A stretch of DNA of 34,000 nucleotides from Acidimicrobiaceae bacterium (GTDB taxonomy: Bacteria > Actinomycetota > Acidimicrobiia > Acidimicrobiales > RAAP-2), in the NCBI GenBank assembly GCA_027315445.1, contig DAHUYA010000073.1:1-34000 (forward strand), in the 5' to 3' direction. Shown in pieces: positions 7,919 to 15,710 of this stretch. The position numbers and the translations under genes are program-made. The notes under the pieces are model-generated. The model was given only the letters and a program-made list of their open reading frames with translations, was not told the origin of the DNA and made no database searches. Within the stretch, counting starts at the first letter, position 1, and the number at the start of each line of letters is the position of its first letter.

Positions 7919-8508
7919 CGGCCGGCCAGCTCCCGCAACGCCAGGCGCAGCAGCTCCTCCACGCCGGCGGTCTCGGACAGGCCCTCGAGCACCGAGCGGA
8001 TCTCGTCCGGCCCGTAGCCGAGCTCGGCCAGGGCGGCCCGGGCCTCGCTCCGGGCCGATCGGACCCCGTCGGGCACGGCGGCGCCCGTCGCCGTCAGGTC
8101 TGGGAGGTCGAGGCGGCTCTTGAGGTCGATGAGCAACCTCGCCGCCGTCTTCCTCCCCACTCCCGGTACGGCGCACAGCGTCTCGATGTCGTCCTCGAGG
8201 ACGGCGGTCGAGAGCGTCGCCGGCGAGAGCGCCGACAGCACCGACAGGGCGAGCGCCGGCCCCACCCCGTGGGCGCCGAGCAGCGCCTCGAAGCAGCGCC
8301 GTTCGTCATCGTGGACGAACCCGTACAGGACGATGGCGTCTTCACGCACGTGGGTGTGCACGTGCAGGAACACCTCGCTGCCGACGGGGCCGAGGGCGGC
8401 GGCCGTGCCGGTGGTCACCGAGACCCGGTAGCCGACCCCGCCCACCTCCACCACCACCTCGGCGTCGCCGGTGCGCGCGCCGAGCCTCCCCCGCAACGAG
8501 CCGATCAT
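7915..8508 (-). CDS. ruvA: Holliday junction DNA-binding protein RuvA
   Basis: RuvA is the tetrameric protein that grips the four-way junction and loads RuvB. The 197-residue product begins MIGSLRGRL, has the N-terminal OB fold with VGYRV and [16 protein letters not shown], the helix-hairpin-helix region [16 protein letters not shown] and [17 protein letters not shown], a short flexible linker, and the C-terminal RuvB-contact domain ([16 protein letters not shown]). The length is normal. The ATG at 8508 overlaps the ruvC stop (ATGA), and its own stop overlaps ruvB (GTGA), so the three genes are translationally coupled. It shares the SOS-type promoter in front of ruvC. Confidence 0.97.
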   Translation of the reverse strand: MIGSLRGRLGARTGDAEVVVEVGGVGYRVSVTTGTAAALGPVGSEVFLHVHTHVREDAIVLYGFVHDDERRCFEALLGAHGVGPALALSVLSALSPATLSTAVLEDDIETLCAVPGVGRKTAARLLIDLKSRLDLPDLTATGAAVPDGVRSARSEARAALAELGYGPDEIRSVLEGLSETAGVEELLRLALRELAGR

Positions 8509-9044
8509 CGCCGATCTCCTTCTCCGACCGCCCGTTCGTCCCCGGCGTTGGCCATCGCACGCCGGAGGGGCTGCGCCGTCAGGTGGCACACGGCCAGGGC
8601 GATGGCGTCCGCCACGTCCGGGGGGCGGGGGGCCGTGGGCAGGCCGAGCAGGGCGGCGACCATCCGCTGCACCTGGCCTTTGGTTGCGCTGCCGTAGCCC
8701 ACCAGCGCTTGCTTGACTTCGTTGGCCGTGTACTGGGCGACCTCGCACCCGTGCTCGGCCGCCGCCGCCAGGGCGAGCCCGCTGGCCTGGCCGACCGACA
8801 TGGCGGTCCGGGCGTTCACCTGGAAGAAGACCCGCTCGACCGCCACCGCCTGGGGTCGCAGGTCGACCAGCAGGCCCCGCAGCTCCACCTGCAGGGTGTG
8901 CAGTCGGTCCGGCAAGGGCGCCGCCGGGTCGGTCTCGATCACTCCGGCCGCGTGGGCCTGCATGCCGCCGCTGCGGTCGCCCCGGCGGCCGACCAGGCCG
9001 TAGCCGCAACGGGACAGCCCGGGATCGATGCCCAGCACGAACAC
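8505..9044 (-). CDS. ruvC: Crossover junction endodeoxyribonuclease RuvC
   Basis: RuvC is the RNase H-fold nuclease that cuts Holliday junctions held by RuvAB. The 179-residue product shows the four acidic catalytic positions: D7 (in LGIDPGL), E70 (in AVERVF), D143 and D146 (in PPDVADAIALA). Other family blocks are NARTAMSVGQASG and YTANEVKQALVGYGSATKGQV. The start taken is the GTG at 9044, with a second in-frame GTG at 9038. No ribosome binding site precedes it; instead a TANNNT -10 box ends 7 bases upstream, so the transcript is probably leaderless. A near-perfect LexA box spans the start codon. First gene of the ruvCAB operon, 80 bases after yebC. Confidence 0.96.
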   Translation of the reverse strand: MFVLGIDPGLSRCGYGLVGRRGDRSGGMQAHAAGVIETDPAAPLPDRLHTLQVELRGLLVDLRPQAVAVERVFFQVNARTAMSVGQASGLALAAAAEHGCEVAQYTANEVKQALVGYGSATKGQVQRMVAALLGLPTAPRPPDVADAIALAVCHLTAQPLRRAMANAGDERAVGEGDRR

Positions 9045-9057
9045 GCGTTCGACGTTA
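9037..9057 (-). promoter_or_regulatory. LexA (SOS) box over a leaderless ruvC promoter
   Basis: Minus-strand 9052-9037 reads TCGAACGCGTGTTCGT, matching 11 of the 12 defined bases of the mycobacterial SOS box TCGAAC-N4-GTTCGA. The -10 element TAACGT (9057-9052) overlaps its first base, and the ruvC GTG (9044-9042) lies inside it. A weak -35, CCGACC, sits 17 bases further upstream. Bound LexA would cover the -10 and start point, a direct way to repress. ruvCAB is a known SOS operon in mycobacteria, which supports the call. Confidence 0.85.
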
Positions 9058-9124
9058 GCTCACCGTGCCGCCGAGGTCGGGGACCCGTCGGCGGTGGTCC
9101 GGCACGCTGCCCCCCGGTCGGTCC

Positions 9125-9874
9125 CTACCCCTCGAAGGCGGCCAGGACCCGGTCCGGGATGTCGTAGTTGGCATGCACCGCCTGCACGTCGTCGTGGTCG
9201 TCGATCGCCTCGAGCAGCCGCAGCACGCGCTTGGCCTCCGCCTCGTCGTCCACCCGCACGGTGGAGGTCGGCTCGAGGGAGAGGTCGGCCGACACCGGCT
9301 CGAGCCCGGCCTGCTCGAGGGCAGCCCGGACGCCCGCCAGGTCGTTGGGGGCGCAGGTCAGCACCCATTGCTCCCCGGCGTCGGTGAGGTCCTCGGCGCC
9401 GGCCTCGACCGCCACCTCCATGATCCGGTCCTCGTCGAGCTCGCGGGGCAGTTCGAGCACACCCTTGCGCTCGAACTGCCAGCTGACGGCGCCAGGTTCG
9501 GCCATCGACCCCCCGTTGCGGGCGAACAGGTTGCGCACCTCGGCGCCGGTGCGGTTCCGGTTGTCGGTCAGCGTCTCGACGATGATGGCTACGCCCCCGG
9601 CGGCGTAGCCCTCGTAGTTGACCGCCTCGTAGCGCACGCCCTCGAGCTCGCCCGTACCACGCTTGATCGCCCGTTCGATGGTGTCGAGCGGCACCGAGGC
9701 GTCACGCGCTTTCTGGTACATGGTCCGAAGGGTGGCATTTGCGTTGATGTCGCTCCCCCCCTCACGGGCAGCCACCTCCACCTGGCGGATCAACTTGGCG
9801 AACAACTTGGCGCGGGCCTTGTCCTGTGCCCCCTTGCGGTACTTGGTGGTGGCCCACTTCGAGTGCCCCGACAT
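9125..9874 (-). CDS. yebC: YebC/PmpR-family (TACO1-like) protein
   Basis: The 249-residue product has the conserved family start MSGHSKWATTKYRKGAQDK, then AREGG, and the central blocks NYEGYAAGG and NRTGAEVRNLF, ending in YDIPDRVL. Family members have long been annotated as transcriptional regulators. More recent work on YebC and the mitochondrial relative TACO1 supports a role in translation at proline-rich stretches, so the older label should be treated with care. The ATG at 9874 is preceded by GGGAG at good spacing. Its leader contains a 16-bp tandem repeat. It sits between pdxT and ruvC, as in mycobacteria. A separate promoter in the 80-base gap serves ruvC, so yebC need not share SOS control. 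Confidence 0.95.
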   Translation of the reverse strand: MSGHSKWATTKYRKGAQDKARAKLFAKLIRQVEVAAREGGSDINANATLRTMYQKARDASVPLDTIERAIKRGTGELEGVRYEAVNYEGYAAGGVAIIVETLTDNRNRTGAEVRNLFARNGGSMAEPGAVSWQFERKGVLELPRELDEDRIMEVAVEAGAEDLTDAGEQWVLTCAPNDLAGVRAALEQAGLEPVSADLSLEPTSTVRVDDEAEAKRVLRLLEAIDDHDDVQAVHANYDIPDRVLAAFEG

Positions 9875-10292
9875 CGTCCTTCTCCCTCTCCGCCGGCCCT
9901 GCTCCTCGCCGGCCCTGCCTCCCGCCGGCCCTGCTCCTCGCCGGCCCGGCCGGCCTCGACAGCGGTTCCCGCCGGTACCGCCCGCGCCGAAGACCGAACC
10001 TTGGCGATGCTATCGGAACCACCCGCGCACCCCTGCTGCCTCGGATGACGGGTCCGGACCGGGGTGGCGCCTGCCGACGGGCGCCTCGCCCTCTCTCTGT
10101 GCCGGGCCCCCCGTACCACGACGAGGTTCCCGCCCGTCGCCGGTGGGTATCGGTCCTATCCGTGGTGACGGGTTCGAGACGGAGGGCACATGGCCCGATG
10201 GTGCAGGGATCGCATCCGTGTCCGGGCGGGCACCCCGGGATCGGCGACGAGCCGCCAGACGGCCGGCTCCCGTACCTGCACGCCCTGACGCC
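9875..10292. other. Divergent intergenic region yebC / protein kinase
   Basis: No gene is supported in these 418 bases. The yebC side holds a four-unit 16-bp tandem repeat (9885-9948). A minus-strand TAGCAT (10012-10007) has the TANNNT form of a -10 box for yebC, but no convincing -35. The kinase side shows no clear promoter or ribosome binding site. Confidence 0.5.
9885..9948. repeat. Four 16-bp tandem repeats in the yebC leader
   Basis: Four adjacent 16-base units related to GCTCCTCGCCGGCCCT occupy 9885-9900, 9901-9916, 9917-9932 and 9933-9948, differing at a few positions, and a fragment of a fifth follows. They lie 11 bases upstream of the yebC start on its coding side, inside the probable leader. 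Copy number could vary between strains. Confidence 0.8.
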
Positions 10293-11600
10293 ATGACCGC
10301 CGCCGTCACGCCGCTGGACGGCCGGTACCGACTCGAGGAGCTGCTCGGTCGCGGCGGCATGTCCGACGTCCACCGCGCCACCGACCTTCAGACGGGCGCC
10401 GGGGTGGCGGTCAAGCTGGTCCGCTCCGGCGATCCGGAGCTGGCCCGCCGGCTCGCCCAGGAAGTGCAGGTCCTCGAGCGCTTCGAGCACCCCGGGCTGG
10501 TGCGACTGCTCGACACCGGGTTCGCCGGTGACCTCGCGTACCTCGTCATGGAGCTGGTCGACGGGCAGCCTCTGGACCAGCGGCTCCGAACCGGACCGCT
10601 GGGAACGGCGGCCACCGCCCGGCTCGGTGCCACGATCGCCGACGCCTTGGCCTACGTCCACGCCCGCGGGATCGTCCACCGCGACATCAAGCCGGCCAAC
10701 GTCCTGCTGTCGGCGGACGGCCGGCCGATGCTCGCCGACTTCGGCATCGCCCGCCTGGTCGACGCCTCGAGCCTGACCCTCGCCGGGACGACCCTCGGCA
10801 CCACCGCCTACATGGCACCCGAGCAACTCGCGGACCACCGGGTCGGTCCGGCAGCCGACGTCTGGTCGCTCGGCATCGTCCTCCTCGAATGCCTGACCGG
10901 CCGGCGCGTCTACGAGGGCCCCGCCCCCGAGGTGGTGGCCCGTCGCCTGGCCGGGCCGGTGCCGCTCCCGGACAACCTCCCGGTCCCCTGGAAGATCCTG
11001 CTTCGCGGGATGCTCGAGCACCGTCCCGCCGACCGGCTGCGGGCGGACGACGTCGCCGGCATGCTTCCCACCGCCCCCCTACAGGTCGCCTGGGACCCCG
11101 CCGGGCCGGCCACCGAACATCTGGCTGCCCCTCTCTTTGTCGGCTCCCTCCCCGCCCGAAGCCCCCTCCCCACCCGACGCGCCGACCTCACGGCCGCGTC
11201 CCGGTCCACTCCGGCCACCGCGCCCCTCGACCACGTGCCACGGCCGGTGGCACGGGTGACCCCCCGGCACCGGGTGGTGGCCCGACGCCTGCGGGCAGAG
11301 CTCGGCCGACGCGATCAGCGCCCATGGCTCGTCGGAACGGCAGCCGCCGTCCTGCTGGCCCTCCTGCTGGCTTTGGTGCTCGGCAACGGCCCCTCCTCCG
11401 GGCGGGCCACCCCGCAAGCGGCCGGCGCGGCCGCCCCCGACATCACCACCACCACCACCTCCACCACCACCACGGTGCCGCCCACCACGGTGCCGCCCAC
11501 CACTGCTCCCCCGGGCGTCGGCCCGGCTGCCGGACCGCCGGGGCCGGGCGGGGCGGGCAACCACCGGGGTCAGGGCGACGGCAAACCCGGCCACGATTGA
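10293..11600 (+). CDS. Membrane-anchored Ser/Thr protein kinase (PknB-like, no PASTA)
   Basis: The 435-residue eukaryotic-type kinase has the Gly loop GRGGMSDVHRA (19-29), ATP-binding K41, the catalytic loop HRDIKPAN with D131, DFG at 149-151, and MAPEQ closing a Thr/Ser-rich activation loop (about 155-170) that is likely autophosphorylated. After a Pro/Arg-rich linker there is one membrane segment (about 345-368), then a short outside tail dominated by Thr and Pro (TTTTTSTTTT and repeated TVPPT), followed by Gly/Pro. PASTA sensor domains of PknB are absent, so any signal reaches it another way. The ATG at 10293 was chosen because the kinase fold begins 10 residues later; the ribosome site is weak. 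It stands alone, convergent with pdxT and divergent from yebC. Substrates cannot be inferred. Confidence 0.93.
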   Translation: MTAAVTPLDGRYRLEELLGRGGMSDVHRATDLQTGAGVAVKLVRSGDPELARRLAQEVQVLERFEHPGLVRLLDTGFAGDLAYLVMELVDGQPLDQRLRTGPLGTAATARLGATIADALAYVHARGIVHRDIKPANVLLSADGRPMLADFGIARLVDASSLTLAGTTLGTTAYMAPEQLADHRVGPAADVWSLGIVLLECLTGRRVYEGPAPEVVARRLAGPVPLPDNLPVPWKILLRGMLEHRPADRLRADDVAGMLPTAPLQVAWDPAGPATEHLAAPLFVGSLPARSPLPTRRADLTAASRSTPATAPLDHVPRPVARVTPRHRVVARRLRAELGRRDQRPWLVGTAAAVLLALLLALVLGNGPSSGRATPQAAGAAAPDITTTTTSTTTTVPPTTVPPTTAPPGVGPAAGPPGPGGAGNHRGQGDGKPGHD

Positions 11601-11617
11601 GGCGGCGGCCGCCTGAA

Positions 11618-11653
11618 GGTCGGTCCCGGGAGTCGGCGCCGGCGGGACGGACC
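11618..11653. terminator. Strong hairpin between convergent kinase and pdxT
   Basis: GGTCGGTCCCG at 11618-11628 pairs with CGGGACGGACC at 11643-11653, 10 of 11 bases, over a 14-base loop. It fills the 58-base gap between two converging genes and could terminate both. No T run follows on either strand. Confidence 0.5.
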
Positions 11654-11658
11654 CGAGG

Positions 11659-12309
11659 TCAGGTGCCGGCGTGGGCCGCCGTCATCCGGGCGAACAGCCG
11701 GTGCAGGCGCCGGTCGCCGGTGAGCTCGGGGTGGAAGACGCTGGCGAGGACGGCGCCCTGGCGGCACACCACCGGCTGGGGTGCCTCCACGCCTTTCTGT
11801 GGCAGCGTGGCCAGCACCTCGGCGCGGGGCCCCACCGACACCACCGCCGGGGCGCGGATGAACACCCCCGGCATCGGCCGATCGTCCATCCCCAGCTCGG
11901 CCGACACCTTGGGCGCCGCCACCAGGGCCTCGAAGGACCACCGCTGCCGGCCATAGCCATTGCGTCGAACCACGCAGTCGAGGAGGCCGAAGGAGCGCTG
12001 ATCGGGCCGACCATCGAGCACCTCGGCGGCGAGCAGCACCATGCCGGCGCACGTGCCGAACACGGGCAACCCGGCCCCGAGACGCTCGCCCAGCGGTTCG
12101 AACAGTCCAGACGAAGACAGGAGCATCGAGAGGGTGGTCGACTCCCCGCCCGGCAACACGATCCCCGACAGGCCCTCGAGGTCGGCCGGGGCGCGCACGG
12201 TCCTCGTGACGGTGCCGATGTCGGCGAACACGGCCAGGTGCTCGCGAACGTCCCCCTGCAGCGCCAGAACGCCGACCGGTCGGTCCGGCCGGCCGTGGCC
12301 GGCTACCAA
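11659..12309 (-). CDS. pdxT: Pyridoxal 5'-phosphate synthase glutaminase subunit PdxT
   Basis: PdxT releases ammonia from glutamine and feeds it to PdxS for pyridoxal 5'-phosphate synthesis. The 216-residue class I amidotransferase has [13 protein letters not shown] near the start, the GGES oxyanion motif (54-57), nucleophile C87 (in [10 protein letters not shown]), and the H193/E195 pair (in FHPEL). The start is unusual: the only suitable codon before VGVLALQGD is a TTG at 12309 that overlaps the pdxS stop by 7 bases, so translation probably depends on pdxS ribosomes. The adjacent pdxS-pdxT pair is the standard deoxyxylulose-independent vitamin B6 route. Confidence 0.95.
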   Translation of the reverse strand: MVAGHGRPDRPVGVLALQGDVREHLAVFADIGTVTRTVRAPADLEGLSGIVLPGGESTTLSMLLSSSGLFEPLGERLGAGLPVFGTCAGMVLLAAEVLDGRPDQRSFGLLDCVVRRNGYGRQRWSFEALVAAPKVSAELGMDDRPMPGVFIRAPAVVSVGPRAEVLATLPQKGVEAPQPVVCRQGAVLASVFHPELTGDRRLHRLFARMTAAHAGT

Positions 12310-13208
12310 CCCCGGTCGGCCAGGTGCTCGTGCAGCGAGGAGATCTCCTCGCCCCGCATCGCCTCACCCAGACCGGCGCTGACCTTGGCCACGCGCTCGG
12401 CATCGAGGTAGTGCGTCGTCGCCTCGACGATGGCGCGAGCGCGCCGCGCCGGGTCGGCGCTCTTGAAGATCCCCGACCCCACGAACACCGCCTCCGCACC
12501 CAGCTGCATCACCAGGGAGGCGTCGGCCGGTGTGGCGATGCCGCCGGCGCAGAACAGCGGCACCGGGAGGTGTCCGGTCGCGGCGATCTCCTGCACCAGG
12601 CCGATCGGCGCCGCCAGCTCCTTGGCCCGCCGGTACAGCTCGGCCGAGTCGGCCTGGGTGATCCGGCGGACGTCACCCACGATGTTCCGAAGGTGCCGGA
12701 CCGCCTCGACGATGTTGCCCGTGCCGGCCTCGCCCTTGGAGCGGATCATGGCCGCACCCTCGGAGATCCGCCGGAGCGCCTCCCCCAGGTTGGTGGCCCC
12801 GCACACGAAGGGCACCGAGAAGGCCCACTTGTCGATGTGGTGCGCCTCGTCGGCCGGGGTCAGGACCTCGCTCTCGTCGATGTAGTCCACCTCGAGCGCC
12901 TCGAGCACCTGCGCCTCGGCGAAGTGGCCGATGCGCGCCTTGGCCATGACCGGGATGGTGACCGCCTCCTTGATGGCCTGGATGAGAGCCGGGTCGCTCA
13001 TCCTGGCTACCCCACCGTCACGACGGATGTCGGCCGGCACCCGCTCGAGGGCCATGACCGCCACCGCGCCGGCGTCCTCCGCCACCTTGGCGTGCTCGGG
13101 TGTCACCACGTCCATGATCACCCCGCCATGCAGCATGTCCGCCAAGCCCCGCTTGACGGTGAGGGTGCCGGTCGCCCGGTCCGAGGTGGTGACGGACTCG
13201 CTGGTCAT
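12303..13208 (-). CDS. pdxS: Pyridoxal 5'-phosphate synthase lyase subunit PdxS
   Basis: PdxS builds pyridoxal 5'-phosphate from ribose 5-phosphate, glyceraldehyde 3-phosphate and ammonia supplied by PdxT. The 301-residue TIM barrel carries D33 (in GGVIMDVV), K90 (in VMAKARIGH), K158 (in [11 protein letters not shown]) and the phosphate-binding GGIATPADA and FVGSGIF. Length and motifs are canonical. The ATG at 13208 follows a TAGAAT -10 element by only 6 bases, with no room for a ribosome binding site, so the mRNA is probably leaderless. It is followed by pdxT with a 7-base overlap. Confidence 0.98.
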   Translation of the reverse strand: MTSESVTTSDRATGTLTVKRGLADMLHGGVIMDVVTPEHAKVAEDAGAVAVMALERVPADIRRDGGVARMSDPALIQAIKEAVTIPVMAKARIGHFAEAQVLEALEVDYIDESEVLTPADEAHHIDKWAFSVPFVCGATNLGEALRRISEGAAMIRSKGEAGTGNIVEAVRHLRNIVGDVRRITQADSAELYRRAKELAAPIGLVQEIAATGHLPVPLFCAGGIATPADASLVMQLGAEAVFVGSGIFKSADPARRARAIVEATTHYLDAERVAKVSAGLGEAMRGEEISSLHEHLADRGW

Positions 13209-13214
13209 GGTGCC

Positions 13215-13220
13215 ATTCTA
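13215..13220 (-). promoter_or_regulatory. Leaderless promoter -10 of pdxST
   Basis: Minus-strand TAGAAT (13220-13215) matches the actinobacterial TANNNT -10. Only GGCACC separates it from the pdxS ATG, so the start point would fall on or next to the ATG. No good -35 hexamer is seen 16-18 bases upstream. Confidence 0.6.
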
Positions 13221-13260
13221 CCGGTGACCTGGGCGGCGGCCGACCGCCGGGCACCGGCGC

Positions 13261-14532
13261 TCACCACTCGGCCAGCGCCTCGATCCGCACCCTGGTGGCG
13301 TCGAGCTCACCGGTGACCGGCGCCTGCCGGCGACCGACCGAGGGGTCGATCCACAGCCAGCGGCTCATGGCCGAACGGCGGCCCCCGAAGACCGACCGGT
13401 CTGTGGAGCCGGGCCCGCCCTGCGCCACCTCGTAGGACTGGAACGACTCGAGGGCGTCGTGGAGGCCCGGCGGGTAGCGCACCATCGCCGCACCCAGCTG
13501 GTCGGCCCGGTACTCGCGCCCCCTGCCCACCGCCCGGTGCAGCCAGGCGTCGTTGCCGGTGAGCCACCCGAGCGGCCCGACCACGGTGAGGGCCACCGCC
13601 GACACGGCCGCGTCGTGGCGCTTGATGTGCGCCAGCTCATGGGCGACGACGCCCTCCATCTCCATCAGCCCCACCCGATCGAGGAGTCCCGACGTCACGA
13701 GCAGCGCCGCCCCGGGGTCCGCGCCGAGGGCGCAGGCGTTGGGCACCGGGTCCGCCACCACGAGCAACCTTGGTGCCCGGAGGCCGAAGCTGGCACAGAG
13801 CCCCTCCACCAGGTTGGCCAGCCTGGGCTCGTCGTCGGGGTCGAGCCACTCGGCCCGGAGCAGCGCCACAGCCGCCGCGGTGGCGGCTCGGCGCACCGCC
13901 ACGGACAGCAGCACCAGGGCGGCCGCCGCCGCCACCGCGCCGACCACCGGACCGATGACGAGGCCGAGGACCACCCCCAGGACGAGCCCGACGAAGGCAC
14001 CGCCGGCCGCCGAGAGCAGCAGGGCCCGACGGCGGTTGGCCCTGACCTCGGTCTCGGCGACCGTCAGCCTGCCGGCGGCACTGGCCGGCCCGTGGGACGG
14101 CGAGAGGACAGGCCCCGCATCGGGCGGGCCGGGCGGGCCGCCTTCGCGGCCATCGGGACGGTTCGCTCCCGAGCCCGCCGGCCTCCGGCCGCTGCCGCTC
14201 CTGGCGCCCCGCGGTGCGCCATCCCCCCTGGGCGCACCCGATCCGCCACCGCCGGACCCGCCCGACCTCGGCCTGTTCGCGCCCGACCGGCCTGCGCCCG
14301 ACCGGCCTGCGCCCGACCGGCCTGTCCCCGAGGAGCCTGTCCCCGAGGAGCCTGCTCCCGAGGTACCCCCGGTCCCCCGGCCGGCCTGGGCCCCACCCGT
14401 CCCCGCGCCACCCCCCTTCCCGCGTCTCCCGCGCCGGCGGCGCCGGGCGGACCCGCCGGCGGACGCGGACGCGTCGGCGGGCGAGCTCCCGGTCTTTCTC
14501 GGCGGTCCGGCTCCGTCGGGCGTGTCGGTCAT
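13261..14532 (-). CDS. M48-family (HtpX-like) membrane metalloprotease with Gly/Ser/Arg-rich N-terminus
   Basis: The 423-residue product has zinc-protease motif HELAH (298-302) and a third zinc ligand E340 in the REYRAD segment, as in HtpX/M48 peptidases. One long or two short membrane segments lie at about 169-215. Residues 1-165 are disordered, rich in Gly, Ser, Arg and Pro, with repeated GRSGA/GSSGT units encoded by a 15-bp tandem repeat. That is far longer than the usual HtpX N-terminus. HtpX proteases act in quality control of membrane proteins. The ATG at 14532 lies 12 bases after the mannosyltransferase stop, so it probably ends the pgsA-patA-pimA operon. Substrates are unknown, and the role of the basic N-terminal region is open. 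Confidence 0.88.
   Translation of the reverse strand: MTDTPDGAGPPRKTGSSPADASASAGGSARRRRRGRRGKGGGAGTGGAQAGRGTGGTSGAGSSGTGSSGTGRSGAGRSGAGRSGANRPRSGGSGGGGSGAPRGDGAPRGARSGSGRRPAGSGANRPDGREGGPPGPPDAGPVLSPSHGPASAAGRLTVAETEVRANRRRALLLSAAGGAFVGLVLGVVLGLVIGPVVGAVAAAAALVLLSVAVRRAATAAAVALLRAEWLDPDDEPRLANLVEGLCASFGLRAPRLLVVADPVPNACALGADPGAALLVTSGLLDRVGLMEMEGVVAHELAHIKRHDAAVSAVALTVVGPLGWLTGNDAWLHRAVGRGREYRADQLGAAMVRYPPGLHDALESFQSYEVAQGGPGSTDRSVFGGRRSAMSRWLWIDPSVGRRQAPVTGELDATRVRIEALAEW
14281..14355. repeat. Five 15-bp tandem repeats within the protease gene
   Basis: Units of 15 bases run from 14281 to 14355: two identical and one nearly identical GCCCGACCGGCCTGC-type copies, then two CCCCGAGGAGCCTGT-type copies. 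They keep the reading frame and encode the repeated five-residue Gly/Ser-rich units of the protease N-terminus. Such arrays can change length by slippage without a frameshift. Confidence 0.85.
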
Positions 14533-14544
14533 GCGGAGGCCAGG

Positions 14545-15702
14545 CTACAGGCCACCTCCGGGTCGGCCCGTCCCAGCCACCTCGTGGTAGATCTCCTCGT
14601 ATCGTTCGGCCAGGCGGCCCATAGACCACTCCGCGGCCCGGCCCCGGGCAGCCGCCAGCGCCTCGGGCGCGCACCGCCCGGTTCCCCGGGACGCCTGTGC
14701 CAGGACGACATCGAGGGCTGAGCGCAGAGCCACCGGGTCACCGGCGGGGACCAGCTCGGCATGGGGGCCGGCGCACTCCCGGTAGCCCGGCAGGTCGGTG
14801 GCGACCACGGCGCAGCCGGCGGCCATCCCCTCGAGCAGGACCATCCCGAACGACTCGCCGCCGAGCGAGGGGGCGCACAGCACGTGGGCGCCCGCCAGCC
14901 GCTCGGCCAGCTCGGCGTCGCCCAGCCGGCCGAGCCACCGGATGCCGGGGACGTCGCCGAAGCGGCGACGGAGCCCGTCGGTCTGCGGCCCGGTGCCGGC
15001 CACCCACAGCACCGCGGCCGGGACGGTCACCCGGCGGAAGGCCTCGAGGAGCACCTCGAGGCCCTTCCGTTCCTCGTGTCGGCCGACGAACAGCACCGTA
15101 GGCCCGTCGGTGGGCCAAGGCCGGGCACGGGCGAAGCGCTCCGTCTCCACCCCGTTGAACAGGACCCGGTACTCCCCGCCCATGGCGTCCCTGGCGGTCG
15201 CCATGGCCGCCGCCGAGACGGCGCAGCGGACCGACAGCCGCCGGTTGGCCCACCGCACGAACGGTCCCAAAGCCCGGTACCAGGCGCTGCCGCCGGCGCG
15301 GTGGTACGTCCCCACAAGCGGCACGGTCGCCCGTGCCAGACAGGCGTAGCCGGCGAAGGGCGCCATGGGCTCGTGCAGGTGCACCACCTCGGCGCCGAGC
15401 TCACGGGCACCCACGAGGGTCCGGCGGGCCGCCGCCGGAGAGATGGCGAGGGGGACCTGGGACCCGTTGGACCGCAGGACGGTGGTCCGCCCGATGACCC
15501 GGACCCATGCCCGACCCGGCCCCTCCGGCCCCACCGGCCCGTCGTCCACCGGTCGCTCCGTCCCCGCCGGCAGCCGGTCGTCGGGCGCGAGCACCATCAC
15601 CTGGTGCCCGCGTCCGGCCAAGGCCCGGGCCAGGCCGACCGCCTGCCCCTGGACACCCCCGGGCCGCGACAGGCTGTACGGGCAGACCATGGCGACCCGC
15701 AC
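14545..15702 (-). CDS. pimA: GT4 glycosyltransferase, PimA-like phosphatidylinositol mannosyltransferase
   Basis: PimA transfers the first mannose from GDP-mannose to phosphatidylinositol on the cytoplasmic membrane face. The 385-residue GT-B enzyme begins MRVAMVCPYSLSRPGGVQGQ, the typical PimA opening, has H110 in VVHLHEP, the donor-site GRHEERKGLEVLLEAF (about 207-222), and the EX7E signature GGESFGMVLLEGMAAG (281-296). The start is the GTG at 15702, chosen for GAGG 6 bases upstream; a GTG at 15714 overlapping the acyltransferase stop is also possible. Its operon partners, an acyltransferase and a CDP-alcohol phosphatidyltransferase, are those of mycobacterial PIM synthesis. The exact acceptor is inferred from this context. 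Confidence 0.87.
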   Translation of the reverse strand: MRVAMVCPYSLSRPGGVQGQAVGLARALAGRGHQVMVLAPDDRLPAGTERPVDDGPVGPEGPGRAWVRVIGRTTVLRSNGSQVPLAISPAAARRTLVGARELGAEVVHLHEPMAPFAGYACLARATVPLVGTYHRAGGSAWYRALGPFVRWANRRLSVRCAVSAAAMATARDAMGGEYRVLFNGVETERFARARPWPTDGPTVLFVGRHEERKGLEVLLEAFRRVTVPAAVLWVAGTGPQTDGLRRRFGDVPGIRWLGRLGDAELAERLAGAHVLCAPSLGGESFGMVLLEGMAAGCAVVATDLPGYRECAGPHAELVPAGDPVALRSALDVVLAQASRGTGRCAPEALAAARGRAAEWSMGRLAERYEEIYHEVAGTGRPGGGL

Positions 15703-15710
15703 CGCGCCCC

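Noticed and set aside
9045-9124. Small gene between yebC and ruvC
   Set aside because: Only 80 bases, fully explained by the ruvC promoter; no ribosome site or conserved peptide.
14281-14355. CRISPR array
   Set aside because: The 15-bp units are contiguous with no spacers and keep the protein frame.
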